Source of the DNA: Leptodactylus fallax
Taxonomy: Eukaryota; Chordata; Amphibia; Anura; Leptodactylidae
Assembly: GCA_947044405.1 (NCBI GenBank)
Contig: CAMRHE010000196.1
Location: 1,843,001-1,907,000 of the forward strand
Direction: 5' to 3'
Length of the DNA stretch: 64,000 bases
How positions within the stretch are numbered: the first letter of the stretch is position 1; each line of letters begins with the position of its first letter. This document shows, piece after piece, positions 37,676 to 49,309 of this stretch. The notes under the pieces were generated by a model that did no database searches, had not been told where the DNA came from, and saw only the letters and a program-made list of their open reading frames with translations. The position numbers and the translations under genes were made by a program.

Positions 37676-38210
37676 TGGTCTTTACTGTAGGGAACCACCA
37701 GGGCTACCTCTAGGAGTAGTCTTGGTGCAGGTGACAGCTGACCCAGTCGGGTAGCATCAAAGGATCAGGTAAGAATCAAGGTATGGACCAAGATCAGGGA
37801 GGGCAGAATACAATTATCACAGTAATCCAAGCAGAGGTCAGGGCAGGTGGCACAGAATTAGGTACAAGGAACATCCGAGGTAACAGGTAGAGAGGCATAG
37901 TGCAGACAGACACCTTTGTAGCACACTACCAAGCTGGGGCTCTTTTTGCTCTTTCCCTCTGTGGGAGAGGCTGCTTTACAAATCCCACAGGTGCAGAGAA
38001 TTGGCTGAGAGCAGATGGCAAGGTTTAGAATTCCTAAAAGGACTAGCACATCTTATAGGCAAGGACGGGAGAATAGTGCCCATGAGAAGGAAGAACAGTG
38101 CGACTGGCAGAGAGGGAACGTTGAACAGCATGGTCAGGTGGCGCAACAATAAGCCAATAGGATATATGAAGCACAACTGATGTCCATTGTGTGATGGGTA
38201 TGACACTGCG
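37676..38210. repeat. Unclassified interspersed repeat
   Basis: A block with 'aaccaccagggctacctcta', 'gatcaggtaagaatcaaggt' and 'ggtcagggcaggtggcacag' reads like the GC-richer anuran repeat at about 56500-57180. No open frame or clear termini. Confidence 0.35.
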
Positions 38211-38343
38211 CTGTTCTGTTTTAATGCTTAGTTTTCTGTGAATTTGTAACATGTTTTGACCTTCTGTATTGATCTGTTAAGCACAGTACCAGTGTTGGTC
38301 AATAGATGGTGCAGTTGCACTACAGACTTAATGTGATTCACTG

Positions 38344-38686
38344 TTAAAGAGAGTCTGCCAGCAGAACTCAGCATATCAACCCAGCCTAGCCAATAGATGT
38401 TAGTGTCACCTGATGTAGTGTCCCTCTTGTAAATCCCTGCCTCCATTGGCGAGATAATGCTTTTTTTGTCAATATGCAAATTAGCTCTTTACAGCAATGA
38501 GGGTGGGACATTTGCACCAAAAAGGTAGCATGGACACCCTTGTTACATCAAATAGCTAATTTGCATATTGTCAAAAATTGCAACTATGGAGGCACTGATT
38601 CACAAGCGGAATACACCGTTTGTTTCAGGTCACCCTAACTTACCAGCAGGACTGGGCTGATTCTGGTGACAGACTTTCAGTTCAGT
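38344..38686. repeat. Foldback MITE
   Basis: The left arm 'ttaaagagagtctgccagca' with 'gcatatcaacccagcctagc' pairs with the right arm 'taccagcaggactgggctga' and 'tctggtgacagactttcagt'. The inner 'ttttgtcaatatgcaaatta' pairs with 'gctaatttgcatattgtcaa'. About 340 bp. Confidence 0.65.
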
Positions 38687-39099
38687 CACAGTTTATAGTG
38701 ATGTAAGAGTTAATGGCTGTAAATATAACCTGTCTTGTTATTCACATTCTGTTTTTCACAGCTAGCTCTATGGCCTGTTATAATCTATGATAATACACGG
38801 GCTTCTGTATGGGGGCCGTGAGCTTGGGGTAAAGCTCAGGACAAGTCCCTATGCCCAGGGAAGTAAAATGAATGGACCTGTAGAGGCAAGGATGGCACAT
38901 GGATATCAAACATGTTCTGTCGTGCTGTGCCATACCTGTGTGTATGTAGCCGTACTCTTTATATAAACCTGTTCCTGGATTTCTGTAGAATGGTGATCAT
39001 CTCTGAAGGTTTTCAGTCGTACCCTATAATTGTTATTGCTGTATTATAGCCTCGTATACATTAATTTCTTTACTGACATATTTTTTTCCTTCTTTGTAG

Positions 39100-39150
39100 A
39101 CTTGTTTTAAAATTTCTCAAGGTTGGACATTTAAAAGGACTTGCCTTAAG
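39100..39150 (+). CDS. ATP6AP1L: ATP6AP1L exon (beta-strand segment)
   Basis: The acceptor tttttttccttctttgtag is strong and the donor AAG|gtatgc is good. The 51 nt give T (shared codon), LVLKFLKVGHLKGLAL and two bases of Arg. It aligns with the ATP6AP1 strand LSLTYERLFGTTVTF by pattern. Phase is two bases in and two bases out, matching both neighbours. Confidence 0.85.
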
Positions 39151-39292
39151 GTATGCCATGATATGAATTGTGTAAATGATGTGTAAATGAATGGAATTCA
39201 GCTATTATGGTGACTATATACTCTATAATGCTTTACCGATCTTTGTCACTTGTCACAGTGGCATAATAAATTTGTTTAGCCAGAAAAGACTA

Positions 39293-39371
39293 TGCAACTT
39301 TTTTCCACCAAAATATTAGAGCAGATTCTTAGCAAATCTGTTCCACTATTTTGGTGGAAAAAAGTTGCAAA
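39293..39371. repeat. Short perfect-stem hairpin
   Basis: 'caacttttttccaccaaaat' and 'attttggtggaaaaaagttg' are exact inverse copies, with additional matching 'agcagatt' and 'aatctgtt' near the loop. The stem is about 35 bp. Probably a small foldback element remnant. Confidence 0.7.
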
Positions 39372-40737
39372 CCAGCAATTTAAAATTTTTTAACACTCTG
39401 TGAGACAGTGATAGGGAAAGTCATGGAGGTAAGATATAATTCCCCTAAGTTTCTGTCATATGTGTTCTAGGAATACTGTATGGTACCCGTTGGTTGGTTC
39501 TCCAATCCCTAGTCCATGTCTGTTATTAAGACCAGGTTGCTGGTTAATCCGCTGCACCTCCAGCATATGCATAAAGGTGCAGACACAGTGTTTGAGAGGC
39601 TTCGTATCTGGATGCGATGTGGGGCTGTAAACCCTGTACTCTGCCTGTAAATCAAAATTTACTTATCACTGCTGTCTGTCCAGTGCTTAGTAGGAAGGTG
39701 CTGGATATAGGCAGGGACATTTATTTTGTTACTTAGTGCTCAGCCGAGCAGGTTTTGTTTTTTGTGTGTATTGCCAAAGAAGGTTATTTGTGGACTTTAA
39801 AATAAAAAAGGTACATCCCATTTTACACCCTTCAAGCAGTGTCATTGTCACTGTCTGTTGTGAACCCGCTTTGGCTATCTCAGCTGTCGCTAATCCCTCA
39901 CAGCCGCTTGAGTTGAGTTCCGTTCCTTGCTGATGGCACAAGCAAAGTACAAGCAGGTTCATCATCAGTGCAGGGTGGAGCCCCCTAAGTAAGTTCAGAT
40001 TCTAGACCCCGGCCTAAATACAGACCCTAGACCAGACCCTCTAAACTAATACAAACCCCAAACAAGATTACACTTCTTACTGCTTTCAACTCTTGCTTGA
40101 GGACCTGCATAGATCTGGTCATGTCACCTTATCTGTGCAAGTTTTCCCAGAGTAACAGGATCTGCATACATATTGTCATGTGTCCTTGTGTGTGCAGTTC
40201 CTGCGCAGGGTATTTGGTGCCATGACTTTTACAGTACTCATTTTTGCCTGTGGCAACTTCCCAATGCTGCGTCCTAACATAAAGGCTGACAGAACCTGAA
40301 GTGCGGTGACCACAGGTGAAAACAGAGATATGGCAGATGGGACTGATAAATAGAGACCAATGGTCGCCGTTGTACAACCCCTTTAAGTTCTGTTATGTAC
40401 CAGCATTTCCTTCATGCTGTGATGATTTTATTGTAATTTCTGCCATTATTATTTTAGCTACAGTAATTAACTTACTAATATCAAAGCTTTGCGATACATG
40501 GCTAGGGAGTTTATTTAGGCAGTTTGCTGCCAATGAACTTTCAAGCACCCTGGACATGTTATTTGAGTGTATCACTGTCAGCTATATTGTGTAATAACAT
40601 TTCTTGAACATCTGCCTATACTTCATAACAGGATTTTACATGGACTTCATGGACATTAGTCTATTTATGCATTGTTTTCTTTTGCCTTTCTTCTTTTAGC
40701 CTACACGTCTTTCTTAATTGTTCTTTTATTTCAGATA
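39372..40737. other. Intron, no gene seen
   Basis: AT-rich sequence with no recognised exon, repeat family or conserved motif. Confidence 0.4.
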
Positions 40738-40739
40738 TA

Positions 40740-42388
40740 CAGTCATATGAAAAAGTTTGGGCACCCCTATTAATCTTAATCATTTTTAGTTCTAAATATT
40801 TGGGTGTTTGCAACAGCCATTTCAATTTGATATATCTAATAACTGATGGACACAGTAATATTTCAGGATTGAAATGAGGTTTATTGTACTAACAGAAAAT
40901 GTGCAATATGCATTAAACCAAAATTTGACCGGTGCAAAAGTATGGGCACCTCAACAGAAAAGTGACATTAATATTTAGTAGATCCTCCTTTTGCAAAAAT
41001 AACAGCCTCTAGTCGCTTCCTGTAGCTTTTAATCAGTTCCTGGATCCTGGATGAAGGTATTTTTGACCATTCCTCTTTACAAAACAATTCCAGTTCAGTT
41101 AAGTTTGATGGTCGCTGAGCATGGACAGCCCGCTTCAAATTATCCCACAGATGTTCAATGATATTCAGGTCTGGGGACTGGGATGGCCATTCCAGAACAT
41201 TGTAATTGTTCCTCTGCATGAATGCCTGAGTAGATTTGGAGCTGTGTTTTGGATCATTGTCTTGCTGAAATATCCATCCCCGGTGTAACTTCAAATTCGT
41301 CACTGATTCTTATACATTATTCTCAAGAATCTGCTGATACTGAGTTGAATCCATGCGACCCTCAACTTTAACAAGATTCCCGGTGCCGGCATTGGCCACA
41401 CAGCCCCAAAGCATGATGGAACCTCCACCAAATTTTACAGTGGGTAGCAAGTGTTTTTCTTGGAATGTTGTGTTTTTTTGACTCCATGCATAACGCCTTT
41501 TTGTATGACCAAACAACTCAATCTTTGTTTCATCAGTCCACAGGACCTTCTTCCAAAATGAAGCTGGCTTGTCCAAATGTGCTTTTGCATACCTCAGGCG
41601 ACTCTGTTTGTGGCGTGCTTTCAGAAACGGCTTCTTTCGCATCACTCTCCTATACAGCTTCTCCTTGTGCAAAGTGTGCTGTATTGTTGACCGATGCTCA
41701 GTGACACCATCTGCAGCAAGATGATGCTGCAGCTCTTTGGAGGTGGTCTGTGGATTGTCCTTGACTGTTCTCACCACTCTTCTTCTCTGCCTTTCTGATA
41801 TTTTTCTTGGCCTGCCACTTCTGGGCTTAACAAGAACTGTCCCTGTGGTCTTCCATTTCCTTACTATGTTCCTCACAGTGGAAACTGACAGGTTAAATCT
41901 CTGAGACAACTTTTTGTATCCTTCCCCTGAACAACTATGTTGAACAATCTTTGTTTTCAGATCATTTGAGAGTTGTTTTGAGGAGCCCATGATGCCACTC
42001 TTCAGAGGAGATTCAAATAGGAGAACAACTTGCAATTGGCCACCTTAAATACCTTTTCTCATGATTGGATACACCTGGCTATGAAGTTCAAAGCTCAGTG
42101 AGGTTACAAAACCAATTTTGTGCTTCAGTAAGTCAGTAAAAAGTAGTTAGGAGTATTCAAATCAATAAAATGATAAGGGTACCCAAATTTTTGCATCGGT
42201 CAAATTTTGGTTTAATGCATATTGCACATTTTCTGTTAGTACAATAAACCTCATTTCAATCCTGAAATATTACTGTGTCCATCAGTTATTAGATATATCA
42301 AATTGAAATGGCTGTTGCAAACACCCAAATATTTAGAACTAAAAATGATTAAGATTAATAGGGGTGCCCAAACTTTTTCATATGACTG
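40740..42388 (-). mobile_element. Tc1/mariner element E, nearly intact
   Basis: The ends CAGTCATATGAAAAAGTTTG are inverted and flanked by TA (40738-40739 and 42389-42390). The inverted repeats are about 215 bp (40740-40955 and 42175-42388) and nearly identical. The total is 1649 bp with one transposase gene on the minus strand. Confidence 0.95.
40968..41990 (-). pseudogene. Tc1-E transposase with a single stop codon
   Basis: The frame from MGSSKQLSNDLKTKIVQHSC to AKGGSTKY is 341 codons, the normal Tc1 length. HTH, the GRPRKIS linker, the first Asp in WTDETKIELF, the second Asp in [10 protein letters not shown] and the Glu in NIIEHLW are all present. One in-frame TAA (41310-41312, after ILENNV) interrupts it. 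The sequence resumes ESVTNLKLHRGWIFQ in the same frame, so the change is a point mutation, probably from CAA. An upstream Met at 42035 is in frame, but MGSS is the usual start. Confidence 0.93.
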
Positions 42389-42714
42389 TAGATATGAAAT
42401 CTAATATAAAGGATACTTGATATTCAGGCATTGGGATAACTATTTTTTTTAATTAACCTTTTCATGACCACAATGGTTTTGCTACACCATTTGGAATGCT
42501 GTGGTCTATTTAGATTGTCTTGTTTGCTTTATTATTCCATTAAATTGGAGATGATCTTTTCTTATTTAGTTGGTCTAGTTCAGGGAAGAAAGATTCATTC
42601 ATAGTTTATTTTACATTTTAGGACAGTAATACAGATGTGGGGATCCTTAACATGATGGCTAATAATTTAGGGTATGTTCACACTACCATTATTACAGCCA
42701 GTCTTAGGATGTAT

Positions 42715-43020
42715 GTCAGATATAAGGTAAAGACATGGCACTCCTAATCCAGTCCTGGCGCTAGGATAGGGTCTCACTCCTTGGTTTGGTAGAAATTTAA
42801 ATCTGTCACTCGGAGGTAAGTATAAATCACATTACCGTTTTTATTAGCAATCCAAATATTTGGAACGTTTCAGTCTTGCCTCAGACCTTCTTCAAGCGAT
42901 TTAGCAAAATAACAAAAATCCAGCATTCAAATATAATATCATGTATATTCAAGGGTATAGGTTGATAAAGTATGTTATAAGGGTAGAAGATATAACATCA
43001 CAACAACAAGTATGGGATAA
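42715..43020. repeat. Interspersed repeat with 'cgtttcagtcttgcctcaga'
   Basis: Contains 'aaatatttggaacgtttcag' and 'cctcagaccttcttcaagcg', hallmark phrases of a common anuran repeat. No open frame. 43021-43830 has nothing recognised. Confidence 0.45.
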
Positions 43021-43831
43021 TGGTAAATAAGATTAGTGTGAACCTACCCTTGAATAAACAGTTGTAAGAAACTTTGCGGTAACCTTTGAATATTGTTGTT
43101 TATGTCATAAAAACACCTATTTTGCTATACTTTTTCTTTGGCGTTTTTTGCCCTTGACATTTTTTATTCACACAGCATATCTCCTTAATTTTTTTTTTTC
43201 CTATAATGAAATCAATAGGAAAATGCCAGAAAAAAAAAACTGCATTTGCTGCATTTAAAAAAAAAATGCAAAAGGCAAAAAATGCCATGAAATGGTAAAA
43301 TATGTACAAAAAAATCTGAGCTAGTATGTAAGGTTGTTCATAATTACTTATCAAATAACCTCTGGCTGCAGAGATTTTACTAGTGTTTTCTTGCGGTAAA
43401 AATGCAACAAAAAACATGCATATGTAAAAATGGTATCACTTGCAGCGAGTGATCACATGCACGTTGAAGACTTTTACACCTGTTTACCCCAAAATTTGTC
43501 ACTGTGTACTTTGTCATATAAAAAAAGAGAAAACAAAGACTTCAATCTTAAAAAGACGTCAATCTTAGTTTCTTTTACAGTAAATCTTCTTCCCTTATCT
43601 TTAGATGAAGTATCTGTACATATGTGATAGTCATGATAGTTTCATGGAACAGCATATAGGACTTAGGTAGAATCGACAAAAACTGGTGGTGGGGTAATTA
43701 CTTTATGTTTGGGGTAACCTAAATTCTATGTGATATGAGCACAATGCTTTGAACCATTGATACCCATACATGTGTTTGTGTCACACAAGATCACTAATAC
43801 TGGTGTATATGGGTTCAGAAAGGTATGCATT

Positions 43832-43834
<3 letters not shown>

Positions 43835-43882
<48 letters not shown>
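43835..43882. repeat. (TA)n microsatellite
   Basis: About 24 TA units. Confidence 0.95.
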
Positions 43883-43885
<3 letters not shown>

Positions 43886-44323
43886 ATTGTTATTTTTGCA
43901 ACAAAAAAATCTAGAAATGAATGGTAAAACAGAAGAAACATTTTCCTACACAGTTACATTCTTGTGAATTTCCTGTTAACCACTTCCATTTTCAGCAGGC
44001 CTTAACAGTCATTGTAGACAGGGCAGGGAGGCGGGAACTCCTGCTGTGGCCAGTTGTCTTCCAGCCAGACACTGGATATTATAAGGAAGAAGAGGTGAAT
44101 TGATCTATTGGGGCACATAGAAAATATGTTTGTTTGTTTTTTTGTTTTTTTAAAACCATGGCTCAAATAAACATCTTACAAAACGTAAGATATTTCTTAA
44201 GTTCTCTTTAATTATTGTAGTATGAGACAAAAGGTGAGCAAAGGAAATGAATAGAATAGAAGAGAAATTGCTGCAATGTTACATTGATGAAATTTCTATG
44301 TTTAGTTCCTTTCATGGTAACAT

Positions 44324-44778
44324 GACCAGGGTATTGCCAAGTCGCCCGCTCTTCTCTGTTTTCTTTACCTGAAATAAATACTCGACACCGATGTTGGATT
44401 AAATTGGCCACAGCAGCCAGTTTATTAAAATAAAATAATTTAACCATTTAAATGCCACAACAAATATTCCCCAAAACACAGTAAATAACCCGACCCGACG
44501 ACGGAGGACCTCGAGGCCCCAAAACCCAAAATGTTAACCCCATACTTCCTGAGCACCAGCTGTTACCCCTAGCCGTTCCACACCAGCTCAGGGGCACCTA
44601 TTTAAATAAATCTGCTCGGTGCTCTATTTCCTAAGGCCATAAAGCCCTTAATACCCTTTAACCCTACCGGAGCCATCCAACCACAGTCCAAATGGTCTGG
44701 GGAGTCCAGCCCCTACCGCGGGGCCCTCCCCACCACGACCATTTCCGATATCCCAGCCTCGAGGACCCCCACCGCCAA
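44324..44778 (-). repeat. Ngaro repeat B2
   Basis: From 'gaccagggtattgccaagtc' to 'gaggacccccaccgcca'. It matches B1 almost base for base; differences seen are g/t near 44344 and a/g near 44681. It contains an AATAAA on the minus strand (44421-44426), a likely polyadenylation signal. Confidence 0.88.
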
Positions 44779-44849
44779 GGCCACTGTGACAGAACATCCC
44801 GACTAAAAACGACCCGTTCACTGAACCAAACAAAAAAGGGGTGTGGGGC

Positions 44850-45067
44850 GGGGGCTTCACTCACTCCCTGCTTTCTCTAAAGTGGCGGGAGTCTTCCCGC
44901 CTTCACTTTAAATACTCCCTCCCCCAACCCCCCTTTCCCTGTTCCCTCCCCTACGCTTCCTCTAAATGGCCAACTTAACCCTTTCCTGTACCCTCAGCTT
45001 ATGCTCCTGGCTAAACTCCTGTCATGCAGGCCTCCCCTTCCATCCTTCGTCCTCGGTCCAGCCTCAC
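44850..45067 (-). repeat. Ngaro repeat A2
   Basis: From 'gcttcactcactccctgctt' to 'ctcggtccagcctcacttga'. It matches A1 at 49297-49516 with a few differences, mainly in C-run length and at 'atggccaac' against 'atggaaaac'. About 70 bp between B2 and A2 (44779-44849) has no close match elsewhere in the element. Confidence 0.88.
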
Positions 45068-45524
45068 TTGACCAGGGTATTGCCAAGTCGCCCTCTCTTC
45101 TCTGTTTTCTTTACCTGAAATAAATACTCGACACCGATGTTGGATTAAATTGGCCACAGCAGCCAGTTTATTAAAATAAAATAATTTAACCATTTAAATG
45201 CCACAACAAATATTCCCCAAAACACAGTAAATAACCCGACCCGACGACGGAGGACCTCGAGGCCCCAAAACCCAAAATGTTAACCCCATACTTCCTGAGC
45301 ACCAGCTGTTACCCCTAGCCGTTCCACACCAGCTCAGGGGCACCTATTTAAATAAATCTGCTCGGTGCTCTATTTCCTAAGGCCATAAAGCCCTTAATAC
45401 CCTTTAACCCTACCGGAGCCATCCAGCCACAGTCCAAATGGTCTGGGGAGTCCAGCCCCTACCGCGGGGCCCTCCCCACCACGACCATTTCCGATATCCC
45501 AGCCTCGAGGACCCCCACCGCCAC
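45068..45524 (-). repeat. Ngaro repeat B1
   Basis: Starts 'gaccagggtattgccaagtc' directly after A2 and diverges from B2 after 'ccaccgcca'. On the minus strand it forms the 3' end of the hydrolase region and downstream UTR, with AATAAA at 45167-45172. Confidence 0.88.
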
Positions 45525-46090
45525 AACCGCCACACCCCTAGAGCCGTCTCAATGCCCTGCTGCAATCCCAGGCACCACATGTCAATACCCACGGCGTTCA
45601 AATGAACCCTGTCCCTTCTCCAAAATGCACCCTCCCCAGATTCCAATTCACTATGGCACACTGAGACCGCTCCATTCCGTGCCATAAACCTTCCAATGGC
45701 CCTATTCACCTTGATACGGGCTTTGTTCACACGTTCCACAGACCGGGCCGCCCTCCACACTTTCCTTGGCACAATATCCGACCATACTGTTACCAATCCC
45801 GGAAACATCGCCCAGAGCCGCAATAAGTTGAATTTGATATTGTTAATCAGCTCCCGAAAAGGGCGGACCCCCAAATCGTTACCTCCAACATGCAGTACCA
45901 GTATGTCTGGAGGTCTATCCAGCCTCACGAAGCGATGAAACTCCGCGAGCACCCTGCCCCACACCATCCCCCTTAAGCCTAACCAGCGCAACCGCACCTC
46001 CCCCTCGCGCAAACCCCAACTGCCTACCGTCTGGTCGCACCGCCGCCCGCACTGCGCCCCAGAACACAAAGGAATGGCCCATCAACCAAA
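45410..46090 (-). pseudogene. Ngaro SGNH/GDSL-like hydrolase ORF, one frameshift
   Basis: SGNH hydrolases cleave esters through a Ser-His pair. On the minus strand the region begins WLMGHSFVFWGA (GHS in place of the usual GDS, supplying the Ser), then shifts frame near 46004-46013 and continues REGEVRLRWLGLRGMVWGRV. ILVLHVGGNDLG gives the Gly and Asn blocks, and RDRVHLNAVGIDMW gives the Asp and His. All four block residues are therefore present. The ORF follows the recombinase, as I recall for some vertebrate Ngaro elements; its role in the element is unknown. The tail runs into B1. Confidence 0.8.
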
Positions 46091-46235
46091 CCAAGCACGG
46101 CTCAGCACCTGTAAAACATCAAAAGCAACATAACAATAACAGGCCCCAGGCACTAACACACCCGCTCGAACAAAAACCCCCTTTTTCTTACCCACCTACC
46201 TGCGGACCTCCCCCGATAGAAAAATGTGTTTTTGT

Positions 46236-47205
46236 TCAGACCAGCCCCCCCAAACGGACATATGACCTAAAACGCACTGATTCCCATCGGCCGATGCGCT
46301 GAATTACGTCCTCCCCCAAACCCCTCCGGGCCGCCTCCGTAGCTGCCCCAATACGGAAGGAGTGACCACTAAAATACTCCTCCCCCAAACCCAGATAACA
46401 CAAACATCGCCGAAAAACTCCCAAGAATTGAAACCTGAACAAAAACGACCCATCCTCATGGACCAGGAGGGGGCCTGTCGCCCGACCCCTGTCCGAACAA
46501 TAAGACCTCAAGCAACTAACAGGACACATAAAACACCCTGGCACCGCAAACAGCCGCACCGCACACCCCCCGGCCTTCCTGGTCCGTCTTCGAACGCCTT
46601 AACCTAAACTCCACCCTGTCCTCGTACAGGCTCACATCCTCCCAAAACACACCCCCCGGACGAGTCCGGGATCCACTCACCAATTCCCCCAACCGCAAGG
46701 CTCCAAAAAAGGCGAGCGAAAACACCGCCCTGAACAACAAGACCTCCCATGGGCTCGCCCCCACCGTCCCCAAAGTGGAGCCCAAGTCCAGCAGTATGGA
46801 AAAGGACACCGGTCTGCGCGTGTCCTTCGCCGCCTTGAAACGGCGCCAACCTTTTACCGCCTGCCGCACCAGAAATGACTTCGTAAAGTCCGGCATTCCC
46901 CTACTCTTAAACCCGAAGGTCAAACCCGCTAAACACGTATTCAACCTAGAAACTGTCCACCCCGACTCCTTACAATGCCCCACGAATAATAATAACGGCA
47001 TCTCGAAATCCTCTGTCTCCACCCCCAAAGAACCCAACCACTGCTCCCACTGTTCCCAGGCTTTCGTATAGGCCGCCCATGTACCGTCCACCAAAGATGC
47101 CCGAATCAAACACTCCGCCGCCCGACCGGCACGGTCCACAACTCCGTCGGCCATCGCGTGCCTTTCTCGTCTGCCTCCGGCACCAACCTCCTGAAACGAT
47201 CCCAC
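46236..47205 (-). pseudogene. Ngaro tyrosine recombinase, one frameshift
   Basis: This enzyme would integrate the circular cDNA by site-specific-type recombination. Residues 25-130 of the first part look like a core-binding domain (AYTKAWEQWEQWLGSLGVET). The catalytic part shows Arg in FFGALRLGELV, Lys in RRSKTDQ, His and Arg in GHSFRIGAATEAA, Trp in RIGRWES and the probable nucleophile Tyr in FRSYVR. The frame changes at the C6 run 46566-46571; one base fewer there would join both parts. The 5' end overlaps the RNase H frame by about 100 nt, as is usual in compact retroelements. Confidence 0.85.
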
Positions 47206-48460
47206 TGCAAACGAGAGAGGGCATCAGCCACATCATTCTGCACCCCTGGGACATGGACCGCTACAATCCAAACATTCAACCTCAAACATTCCAACACCAA
47301 GCGCTGCAAAACCCGAACCACCGGCGGCGACGCAGCTGACAACCGATTTATCGCCTGCACCACCCCCAAGTTGTCGCAATGAAAGCGAATCTTCTTATTA
47401 CGGAAAATTTCCCCCCACACTACCACCGACACCAGAATAGGAAATAATTCTAAAAAGGCCAGGTTCCTGACCAGCCCCCCCGAAACCCACTCGTCCGGCC
47501 AAGAACCTACGCACCAACTACCCTTAAAATATGCCCCAAACCCTACGCTCCCGGCCGCGTCCGTAAAAAGATCCCATTCTCCTGCTACCACTGCCTCCTC
47601 CATCCACAGTGACCGCCCATTATATTGTTCTAAAAACGAATCCCAAACCCGCAAATCTCTCAACTCCCACCCCAACCGGATAAAATGTGCGGGAACGGAC
47701 ACACCAGCCGTTGCCGCTGCCAACCGTCGAGAAAACACCCTCCCCATCGGTATAATCCGGCACGCGAAGTTCAATTTGCCTAAAAGAGACTGCAATTCCC
47801 TTAATCGCAGCTTTTTTAGCCGACATGCCCTCTGAACCTCCGTCCGCAACCCACATAACTTGTCCTCTGGAAGACGACACTCCATACGGACCGTGTCAAT
47901 GGTAATACCCAAAAAACTGAGAACCGTCGCCGGACCCTCAGTTTTTCACGCGCTAGTGGCACCCCAAAATCTGCCGCCACCCGTTCCACCGAATGCAGCA
48001 AGACCGAGCAAACGGAGGAATCCCCCAATGCAAAGAAAGTCATCCAAGTAGTGAATGACAGAGGCCCACCCAGAAACGTCCCGGATGACCCATTCCAAAA
48101 ACGAACTAAACTTTTCGAAATAGGAACACGACAATGAACAGCCCATTGGCAAGCAACAGTCGACAAAAAACCCCCCCCCCCAAAAACAACCCAACAAGTG
48201 CTGACTATCTGGATGCACCGGCAGCAGCCTAAATTCCGCCTCGATGTCAGTCTTCGCCAACAACGCCCCCCCGGCCAAAACGCCGGACCCAGAAAATCAC
48301 CGCATCAAATGAAGTATACTCCACCGAACACAACTCGGGGTCGATCCCGTCATTAACAGACGCCTGACAGATGGTGAATAAGCCGAAACTTATTCGGCTC
48401 CTTCTTTGGGACCACCCCCAAAGGAGATACCCGCAAGTTCGGCAAGGGAGGCTCCGGAAA
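47106..48460 (-). pseudogene. Ngaro reverse transcriptase-RNase H, several frameshifts
   Basis: RT motifs in order on the minus strand: SPLGVVPKKEPNKFRLIHHL (48356-48427), ALLAKTDIEAEFRLLPVHP, LPMGCSLS and the catalytic YLDD (48039-48050). The later part, GITIDTVRMECRLPEDK onward, is a continuous 268-codon frame with RNase H signs: LFTDAAGSVGFGAYF, HCDNLGVVQAIN and HVPGVQNDVADALSR. Frame changes occur near 48362, at the C7 run 48266-48272, at C5 48022-48026 and at T5 47942-47946. The last three would each be cured by one base in a homopolymer. Confidence 0.85.
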
Positions 48461-49309
48461 CGGTCCCGCCATGCCGCTTCCCGCACCATTTCCGCCAACA
48501 CCCCCATAAAGGCTAACATACCCCTGCTTAGCTCCTCGCGGTTCACCTCTAAACCCCTCCCCCCTGAAACTGCTAACAAGGGCCCTGTTACAGTAGATGA
48601 ACGCTCGCCTGGGTGCTGTGAACCCAGCGGCCGCTGAATCCTGGTCCTGTCGTCCTGTAGCCGTCTCACTGGGGCCCTCCTCGCCACTATCCACGTCGGG
48701 CCTCCTGGACAAGGCCCCGCGACGCTCCGCCCCCCAGCGCCCGCGCTGTGGGCGCCATCTTGGGCTGATGTTGTGCTAGGCCCAGCCTGCTGCTCTGACG
48801 CTGAAGGTGCCAGCCCCGCTTCTCCCACACGCACAGGGGCTGCACCGGAGATCCTCCTGCGCACCACAGGCCGAGCCGGAGTCACCGCCGCCGCCGGAAG
48901 GCCCACCGCTTCAAATCCCGACTCCATCGAGGTCAGTGATGCAGGAGGGGCGACTCCCCCTCCCCCGCCTTCGCCGCGGATTCCTCCCGGCCCGGGACTG
49001 CCGCTCAGCAGCGCGCCGAGCGGTGCCCTGGACCGGAGGGTCCCGTGAGGGGCTCCTAATTCGGCGCCGGACCCGAGGGGTCTCCTCGGGGCTGAGGCGC
49101 GCCGGAGGCCTGGTCCTCCGCGGCCGTCTTCCAGAAGGAGAGGGGCGGCTAGCCGACTCTCCAGACCCCTGTATCAATCCCTGCAGCTGGGATTGCAGCC
49201 ATTGCGGCCCCCTACGATCCGCTTCAGCCCTGAGCTGGGCCAGCATATCCTCAACCTCAGACATCCTGGGCAAGCAAGAAAACCGCAGAGGTGTGTTGGC
49301 TTCACTCAC
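48461..49309 (-). pseudogene. Ngaro gag-like region
   Basis: The first open stretch (49309-48911) begins upstream of MSEVEDMLAQLRAEADRRGP and is rich in Arg, Pro and Ser, ending ITDLDGVGI. A second stretch in another frame (from 48927) continues GFEAVGLPAAAVTPARPVVR and later NREELSRGMLAFMGVLAEMV. The position before RT and the basic low-complexity composition suit a nucleocapsid-like protein, but no zinc knuckle was seen. The true start and the frame joins are uncertain. GC content here is much higher than in the flanks. Confidence 0.6.

Noticed and set aside
44324..45524. Two tandem copies of an LTR-like element
   Set aside because: The order B2-A2-B1 with A1 4.2 kb away, plus tyrosine recombinase coding, fits a split direct repeat of one Ngaro element better than tandem LTRs.
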